Position numbers and translations under genes: made by a program. A DNA stretch of 64,000 nucleotides from NCBI GenBank assembly GCA_013141505.1, contig JABFQX010000031.1:1-64000 (forward strand), given 5' to 3'. This document shows positions 63,542 through 64,000 of the stretch, one piece after another (the stretch's first letter is position 1; each line of letters opens with the position of its first letter). This DNA is from Methyloglobulus sp. (lineage in GTDB: Bacteria > Pseudomonadota > Gammaproteobacteria > Methylococcales > Methylomonadaceae). Below the pieces are notes generated by a model that saw nothing but the letters and a program-made list of their open reading frames with translations, did no database searches and was not told the DNA's origin.

Positions 63542-63846
63542 GAATTGATCCAATTGAGGTATGCAGGTAAGCCGCGCACTACAGAGACGGCAATAATTTC
63601 AGGAAGTTCATAAGGGTGATGGTTGCGGATAGCGGTTTCAATTGCCGGGTAATTTGCAGTGGTAGATTTAACTATAAGCTGATATTCCTGGGCGGATTCC
63701 ACTTGGCCTTGCCAAGTATAAATCGAAGTCACATTAGGCAGAATATTGACACAGGCGGCAAATTTGCTTTCGACCAGTAGCCGGGCAATTTTTTCGGCGG
63801 TGGCCTGATCGGGGCAGTTACACAAAGTGATGATTACATCTGACAT
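63523..63846 (-). CDS. cutA: Divalent cation tolerance protein CutA
   Basis: 107 residues. ITLCNCPDQATAEKIARLLV, AACVNILPNVTSIYTWQG and YELPEIIAV-x-V-V-RGLPAYLNWI are CutA1 hallmarks. Trimeric, linked to copper tolerance and upstream of dsbD in many gammaproteobacteria. First gene of cutA-dsbD-tlpA. Confidence 0.94.
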   Translation of the reverse strand: MSDVIITLCNCPDQATAEKIARLLVESKFAACVNILPNVTSIYTWQGQVESAQEYQLIVKSTTANYPAIETAIRNHHPYELPEIIAVSVVRGLPAYLNWINSCHITN

Positions 63847-63950
63847 ATTAGTGCATAGGTAGGAGATGCTGATGCACCGGCCTGTAGTTAATGCTAGGAA
63901 TTACGACTATTTAGCCCTATATTGTATCAAACTGACAATGTACGAGATAT

Positions 63951-64000
63951 ATGAAAAGCGTTCGGGTTATTTTTTTATTAGTATTGTTGATTCCCTTTGT
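63951..64000 (+). CDS. Start of a secreted protein gene, cut by the window edge
   Basis: ATG at 63951 with GAGAT just upstream, followed by MKSVRVIFLLVLLIPF, a typical signal peptide start. Divergent from cutA. The product cannot be named from 16 codons. Confidence 0.45.
   Translation, partial: MKSVRVIFLLVLLIPF

Overview
The window looks like a chromosomal segment of a gammaproteobacterial methanotroph (order Methylococcales). The main clue is a tandem pair of methylene-tetrahydromethanopterin dehydrogenases (MtdB type, tetrahydromethanopterin-linked formaldehyde oxidation). It lies in a housekeeping background of gammaproteobacterial type (nagZ, recN, rapA, nadK, lnt, yqiB, dsbD). A gnd-zwf-opcA operon fits the oxidative branch of the ribulose monophosphate cycle. 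The genus cannot be fixed from the sequence alone. I found no rRNA, tRNA, CRISPR array or prophage.

Layout. 1-338: an IS3-type transposase remnant joined to the end of a DUF2780 gene. 401-3462 (minus): a B-family (ba3-like) heme-copper oxidase with a 50-residue small subunit, CuA subunit II, subunit I and a diheme c4-type cytochrome, with a perfect FNR/Anr box upstream. 3960-7645 (minus): gnd-zwf-opcA. 7973-9415: a secreted glucose/sorbosone dehydrogenase-like protein. 9498-11259 (minus): PiT phosphate transporter and its DUF47 partner. 11351-16418: small genes (DUF3455, SDR, CDGSH, CYTH, TPR, retropepsin-like, DUF1993, HAD). 16419-20506: a palindrome-rich accessory stretch with three secreted-protein genes. 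The first has seven GCAAGAC repeats between its start codon and its signal peptide and is out of frame, which looks like a phase-variable gene in the OFF state. The second has an in-frame stop. 20507-24719: mtdB1-mtdB2-nagZ-hpt-mtnP.

24730-33270: a penicillin-binding carboxypeptidase with a basic tail, a GH17-like glucanase, YpfJ peptidase, dgkA-pfkB-mazG, gcvH, an orphan membrane-fusion-like protein, queD and yqiB. 33286-46505 (minus): a PilZ-DUF1631-GGDEF-EAL protein, nadK-recN-agmatine deiminase, FecR and OmpA-like proteins, rapA and cvfB. 46506-48000: a His/Gly-rich secreted protein and a DUF3313 lipoprotein. 48014-54433 (minus): a TetR-regulated tripartite RND efflux operon with 4-nt overlaps. 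54665-58111: lnt, a DUF3616 gene and a TraB/GumN gene. 58386-60729: a DUF4124/retropepsin protein and a membrane ankyrin protein with C-terminal cysteine repeats. 60744-63846 (minus): cutA-dsbD-tlpA. A truncated gene with a signal peptide starts at 63951.

How the genes fit together. MtdB (formaldehyde oxidation), gnd/zwf/opcA (NAD(P)H from the RuMP cycle) and the FNR-linked oxidase belong to one-carbon energy metabolism, with the oxidase probably serving low oxygen. The RND pump, Lnt, the carboxypeptidase and the DsbD/TlpA pair serve the envelope. Several 60-130 bp nested palindromes in intergenic regions are probably MITE- or REP-like elements.
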